Part shown: positions 60,325 to 64,000 of the stretch, piece after piece | Layout of the letters: each line of letters opens with the position of its first letter | Numbering within the stretch: the first letter of the stretch is position 1 | NCBI GenBank assembly: GCA_038212215.1 | Contig: JBBQUT010000026.1 | Location: 1 to 64,000, forward strand | Reading direction: 5' to 3' | Source: JALZAI01 sp038212215 | GTDB taxonomy: Bacteria > Actinomycetota > Actinomycetes > Mycobacteriales > Jatrophihabitantaceae | Length of the DNA stretch: 64,000 nt | Position numbers and translations under genes: made by a program | Notes under the pieces: model-generated | Seen by the model: only the letters and a program-made list of their open reading frames with translations | What the model was told of the DNA's origin: nothing | Databases searched by the model: none

Positions 60325-60856
60325 GTACTGCGGCTGCCAGGACATCCCGGCCATCGCCGCCCTGACCAGCGAACACGACGAGCTCAGGGCGGTGGCACGC
60401 GAGGCCGCCCAGGCGGCACGATCGGGTGACCGTGCGGCGGCGGCCGTCACCGCCCGACAGCTACTGGCATTGCTGGCGCCCCACACCGAGATCGAGGAGC
60501 GGGCACTGTTCCCAGCAATGGCCGGCGAGTTCGCCGAGCACGTCGCCTCCCTGCAAGGCGATCACCGCCGCATCGAGAACACCCTGGCCCGGATCGCCGA
60601 CCCCGTCGGAAGCGCCGAGACCTGGGCACAAGACTTCGATGCCGCGCTGGCGGAGCTTTTCCGGCACATCTTGCGTGAACAGGACGGGTTGTTCCCGGCA
60701 TCGCTGTCCGTGCTCAACCCGGCCGACTGGGACACCCTTGACGAGGTACGTGCCCAGGTCACCGGACGCACGGCTCCGGACACGCCGACGCCGATGCCAT
60801 CGCTGCCACCCGCACTGAGCCGCACCGTCGTTACCGCACACATCGGATCGCTTTGA
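60317..60856 (+). CDS. hemerythrin-like (HHE-domain) protein
   Basis: A 179-residue protein starting at a GTG inside the end of narK. After a Cys-rich start (CEYCGCQ) comes a four-helix HHE fold with iron-ligand candidates in SEHDEL, LAPHTEIEERALFP, LQGDHRRIE and FRHILREQDGLFP. Hemerythrin-like proteins bind O2 or NO at a di-iron site. Set between NarK and NarG, a role in sensing or detoxifying NO/O2 during nitrate respiration, or di-iron repair as in RIC/ScdA, is plausible but inferred. Confidence 0.9.
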   Translation: MCEYCGCQDIPAIAALTSEHDELRAVAREAAQAARSGDRAAAAVTARQLLALLAPHTEIEERALFPAMAGEFAEHVASLQGDHRRIENTLARIADPVGSAETWAQDFDAALAELFRHILREQDGLFPASLSVLNPADWDTLDEVRAQVTGRTAPDTPTPMPSLPPALSRTVVTAHIGSL

Positions 60857-60881
60857 GCACCTCGCGAGGGAGCAGACACTG

Positions 60882-63800
60882 ATGACCGAACCCGGCAGCC
60901 ACACCGGAAACCGTCCCGCACCGGGCTTGGACGATCCGCTGACCCAGGCGCTGCTGCGTGCCGGTCGGCACCTGCGCCCCGGGCAGGCGTCGGCTGACCT
61001 GCGCACGTTGCACCGGGTCGGCGGACGCGACGCCGACTCGTTCTATCGCGACCGCTGGTCCTACGACAAAGTGGTCCGCTCTACGCACGGGGTGAACTGC
61101 ACCGGGTCGTGTTCGTGGAAGGTGTACGTCAAGGACGACATCATCACGTGGGAGGCGCAGCAGACCGACTACCCCTCGGTCGGGCCGGACTCCCCCGAGT
61201 ATGAGCCGCGCGGCTGCCCCCGCGGCGCCGCGTTCTCCTGGTACACCTACTCCCCCACCCGGGTCCGCTACCCCTACGTGCGCGGCGTGCTGCTCGAGAT
61301 GTTCCGCGAGGCGAAGGCCCGCAACGACAACGACCCGGTCGCGGCGTGGGCCGAAATCGTCACGACGCCGGACTTGCGGCAACGCTATGTCACCGCTCGC
61401 GGCAAGGGCGGTTTCGTGCGCGCGCACTGGGACGAGGCGGTCGAGATCGCCGCTGCCGCCCAGGTGCACACCATCAAAACCCGTGGGCCTGACAGGGTCG
61501 CCGGGTTCTCCCCGATCCCGGCGATGAGCATGGTCAGCCACGGCGTCGGCGCCCGCTACCACGCGCTGCTCGGCGCGCCGATGCTGTCGTTCTACGACTG
61601 GTACGCCGACCTGCCGGTCGCCTCACCGCAAGTGTTCGGCGACCAGACCGACGTCCCCGAATCCGCCGACTGGTGGGACGCCGCCTACCTGATCATGTGG
61701 GGCTCCAACCTCCCCGTCACCCGCACCCCGGACGCGCACTGGATGACCGAGGCGCGCTACCGCGGGCAGAAAGTCATCGCCGTCTCCCCCGACTACGCCG
61801 ACAACGTCAAGTTCGCCGACGAGTGGCTGGCCGCGCAGCCCGGCACCGACGGCGCGCTGGCGATGGCGATGGGCCACGTGATCCTCAAGGAATTCTTTAT
61901 CGACCGGCAGGTGCCCTACTTCACCGATTACGTCAGCCGATTCACCGACCTGCCCTTCCTCGTAACCCTGAACCGGCGTGAGGACGGCACCTACACCGCC
62001 GCCAAGTTCCTAACCGCCGCCGATCTAGGCAGTACCGAGGAGAACGCAGCGTTCAAGACCGTACTGCTCGACAAGACCACCGGGCAGGCGGTGGTGCCGA
62101 ACGGCTCGCTCGGCTTCCGCTACGGCCCTGCCGGTGCAGGGAAGTGGAACCTTGAGCTCGGCGACATCCAGCCCGCGCTGAGCCTGGCCGGCGACGGCTC
62201 CGAGCCGGTCGAGCTGCTGCTACCCCGCTTCGACGAGCCGTCCGGCGCCGGAGCCACGATGTATCGCGGTGTGCCGACCCGGGTCATCGCCGGGCAGCTG
62301 GTGACAACCGTGTTCGACTTGCTGCTGGCCAACTATGGAGTCGGTCGCGAGGGGCTGCCCGGCGACTGGCCGAGCGGCTACGACGACGCGACCCAGCCGG
62401 GGACACCCGCGTGGCAGGAGGAGATCACCTCGGTCCCTGCCTCGGCCGCGGCACGGATCGGGCGCGAGTTCGCTGCCAACGCCGAGGCCTCCCACGGCCG
62501 GTCCATGATCGTCATGGGGGCGGGGACGAACCACTACTTCCACTCCGACACGATCTACCGCGCGTTCCTGGCACTGGTGACGCTGACCGGCTGCCAGGGT
62601 GTGAATGGCGGCGGCTGGGCGCACTACGTGGGCCAGGAGAAGGTCCGGCCGCTCACCGGTCATGGGCTCTACGCCAACGCCACCGACTGGTCGCGCCCGT
62701 CGCGCACCATGATCGCCACCGCGTTCTTCTACCTGGCCACCGACCAGTGGCGCTACGACACCGCTGATAACACCCACCTGTCCTCCCCGCTCGGCGACGG
62801 TCGCTTCGCCGGCAAGACCCCCGCCGATCTGATCGCAGCGTCGGCGCGGATGGGCTGGATGCCGACCTACCCGACGTTCAACTGGAACCCGCTACAGCTG
62901 GCCGATGCGATCGAGCGCTCGGGTCAGGAGCCAGCCGACTTCGTTCGTGACGAACTGGGCAGCGGACGACTCGAGTTCGCCTGCGAGGATCCGGACGCGG
63001 AGGAGAACTGGCCACGCGTGCTCACCGTGTGGCGCTCGAACCTGCTCGGCTCGAGCGCGAAAGGCGACGAATACTTCCTGCGCCACCTGATCGGCTCGGG
63101 TGACTCCCTGCGCGCACAGCAGACCGAGCCACAAGCCCGTCCGGAGAATGTGCGCTGGCACGAGCAGGCACCGGAGGGCAAGCTCGATCTGCTGCTGACG
63201 CTGGACTTCCGGATGACCTCAACGACGCTGTTCTCCGACATCGTCCTGCCCGCAGCGACGTGGTACGAGAAGTACGACCTGTCCAGCACCGACATGCACC
63301 CCTTCGTGCACGCCTTCAATCCGGCCATTCCACCGCCGTGGCAAACCCGCACCGACTTCGACATCTTCCACACCCTCGCGACCCGGTTCAGCCAACTCGC
63401 CGAGACACACCTCGGCACCCGCAAGGACCTTCTCGCCGTGCCGCTGCTGCACGACACCCCCGATGAGATGGCCACCCCCAACGGCGTCGCCGCGGACTGG
63501 CGCGACGACGGCGTGGACCTGGTTACGGGGGTGAACTTTCCCAAGCTACTCGTCGTGGAACGCGACTACACCGCGGTCGCGGCGAAGCTGGGCGCGATCG
63601 GCCCGCTGGCCGAGTCGCTGGGGGCGACGACCAAGGGCGTCACGTTCGACCTGAGGCAGCCACTGGCCTACCTGGCCGCGAAGAACGGTGTAGTCCGTGG
63701 CGGCGTCGCCGACGGACGGCCGTCACTGGCGCGCGATGCCCTGGCGTGCGAGGCGATCCTTGCGCTGTCCGGCACCACCAATGGGCATCTCGCCGTGGGC

Positions 63801-64000
63801 GGATTCCGCGCCCTGGAGCAGCGGACCGGGACAAAACTCGCCGACCTCGCCGCCGAACACGAGGGCAAGCAGATCACCTTCGCCGACACCCAGGCCCGGC
63901 CGACTCCGGTCATCACCTCGCCGGAATGGTCCGGTTCGGAGGCTGGTGGCCGGCGGTACTCGGCGTTCGTGATCAATGTCGAGCGGGCGAAGCCCTGGCA
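60882..64000 (+). CDS. narG: respiratory nitrate reductase alpha subunit (5' part)
   Basis: The gene runs off the right edge; 1039 of about 1230 residues are visible. The N-terminal FS0 iron-sulfur site has His69, Cys73, Cys77 and Cys112 (HGVNCTGSC and RGCPRG). The molybdenum ligand Asp239 lies in YDWYADLP, followed by VFGDQTDVPESADWW and MWGSNLPVTRTPDAHW as in membrane-bound NarGHI enzymes. It carries no Tat signal, so the active site faces the cytoplasm, which fits the need for NarK. narH, narJ and narI are expected just beyond the window. Confidence 0.97.
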   Translation, partial: MTEPGSHTGNRPAPGLDDPLTQALLRAGRHLRPGQASADLRTLHRVGGRDADSFYRDRWSYDKVVRSTHGVNCTGSCSWKVYVKDDIITWEAQQTDYPSVGPDSPEYEPRGCPRGAAFSWYTYSPTRVRYPYVRGVLLEMFREAKARNDNDPVAAWAEIVTTPDLRQRYVTARGKGGFVRAHWDEAVEIAAAAQVHTIKTRGPDRVAGFSPIPAMSMVSHGVGARYHALLGAPMLSFYDWYADLPVASPQVFGDQTDVPESADWWDAAYLIMWGSNLPVTRTPDAHWMTEARYRGQKVIAVSPDYADNVKFADEWLAAQPGTDGALAMAMGHVILKEFFIDRQVPYFTDYVSRFTDLPFLVTLNRREDGTYTAAKFLTAADLGSTEENAAFKTVLLDKTTGQAVVPNGSLGFRYGPAGAGKWNLELGDIQPALSLAGDGSEPVELLLPRFDEPSGAGATMYRGVPTRVIAGQLVTTVFDLLLANYGVGREGLPGDWPSGYDDATQPGTPAWQEEITSVPASAAARIGREFAANAEASHGRSMIVMGAGTNHYFHSDTIYRAFLALVTLTGCQGVNGGGWAHYVGQEKVRPLTGHGLYANATDWSRPSRTMIATAFFYLATDQWRYDTADNTHLSSPLGDGRFAGKTPADLIAASARMGWMPTYPTFNWNPLQLADAIERSGQEPADFVRDELGSGRLEFACEDPDAEENWPRVLTVWRSNLLGSSAKGDEYFLRHLIGSGDSLRAQQTEPQARPENVRWHEQAPEGKLDLLLTLDFRMTSTTLFSDIVLPAATWYEKYDLSSTDMHPFVHAFNPAIPPPWQTRTDFDIFHTLATRFSQLAETHLGTRKDLLAVPLLHDTPDEMATPNGVAADWRDDGVDLVTGVNFPKLLVVERDYTAVAAKLGAIGPLAESLGATTKGVTFDLRQPLAYLAAKNGVVRGGVADGRPSLARDALACEAILALSGTTNGHLAVGGFRALEQRTGTKLADLAAEHEGKQITFADTQARPTPVITSPEWSGSEAGGRRYSAFVINVERAKPW

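Overview
The window is high-GC DNA with short intergenic gaps, many ATGA or GTGA stop/start overlaps and frequent GTG starts. Its gene families (13E12/DUF222-type HNH nuclease, GAF-SpoIIE phosphatases, SigG-like ECF factor with a SnoaL tail, BTAD regulator remnant, haem-type nitrate reductase) point to a soil or aquatic Actinomycetota chromosome, possibly Frankiales/Jatrophihabitans-like. The genus is a guess. I saw no rRNA, tRNA, CRISPR array or intact insertion sequence.

Layout. 0-9.8 kb: tail of an HNH nuclease, two PAP2 phosphatases, a secreted GH3 glucosidase with a clear hairpin terminator, a YdeI-like protein, a GAF-SpoIIE phosphatase and an ABC-2 exporter. 10.1-12.3 kb: a compact sulfur operon (sulfide:quinone oxidoreductase-like flavoprotein, DsrC/TusE-like carrier, DsrE2-like protein). 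12.4-18.8 kb: an alpha/beta hydrolase with a frameshifted 5' end, a large AAA regulator, an SNF2 protein with an altered DEAH box, and two gene fossils. 18.8-26.7 kb: a five-gene overlapping operon (GT2, DUF2064 transferase, methyltransferase, cytochrome b/molybdopterin fusion, membrane protein), divergent from a sugar epimerase, followed by a polytopic membrane protein and a two-component system. 26.8-29.2 kb: GYD protein and a (hydroxy)proline racemase/ornithine cyclodeaminase-like pair. 29-36 kb: stress and regulatory genes (SpoIIE phosphatase, DHFR-like protein, ECF sigma factor, ArsR-SRPBCC-DinB operon, TMEM175 channel, EVE protein).

36.6-48.2 kb is a polyol/ketose utilisation island: Zn-dehydrogenase, PfkB kinase and GatZ on the + strand; ABC importer and mannitol-dehydrogenase-like enzyme on the - strand; a LacI regulator. 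By family knowledge these would import a hexitol, oxidise it to a ketose such as tagatose, phosphorylate it and epimerise or split the ketose phosphate. The island also carries wrecks of a DeoR regulator and of a P-loop sugar kinase, and a cluster of TTGCGC repeats that may be LacI operators. 

48.5-58.5 kb is a decayed accessory stretch (BTAD/solute-binding fossil, membrane-protein fragment, phosphoesterase fragment) holding a DHA2 exporter with a HxlR regulator, an AGE-family isomerase, a short BLUF photoreceptor and an SPT-repeat beta-propeller-like protein. 57.8-64 kb starts a nitrate respiration locus: HTH regulator, NarK, hemerythrin-like protein and NarG, which runs off the window end.
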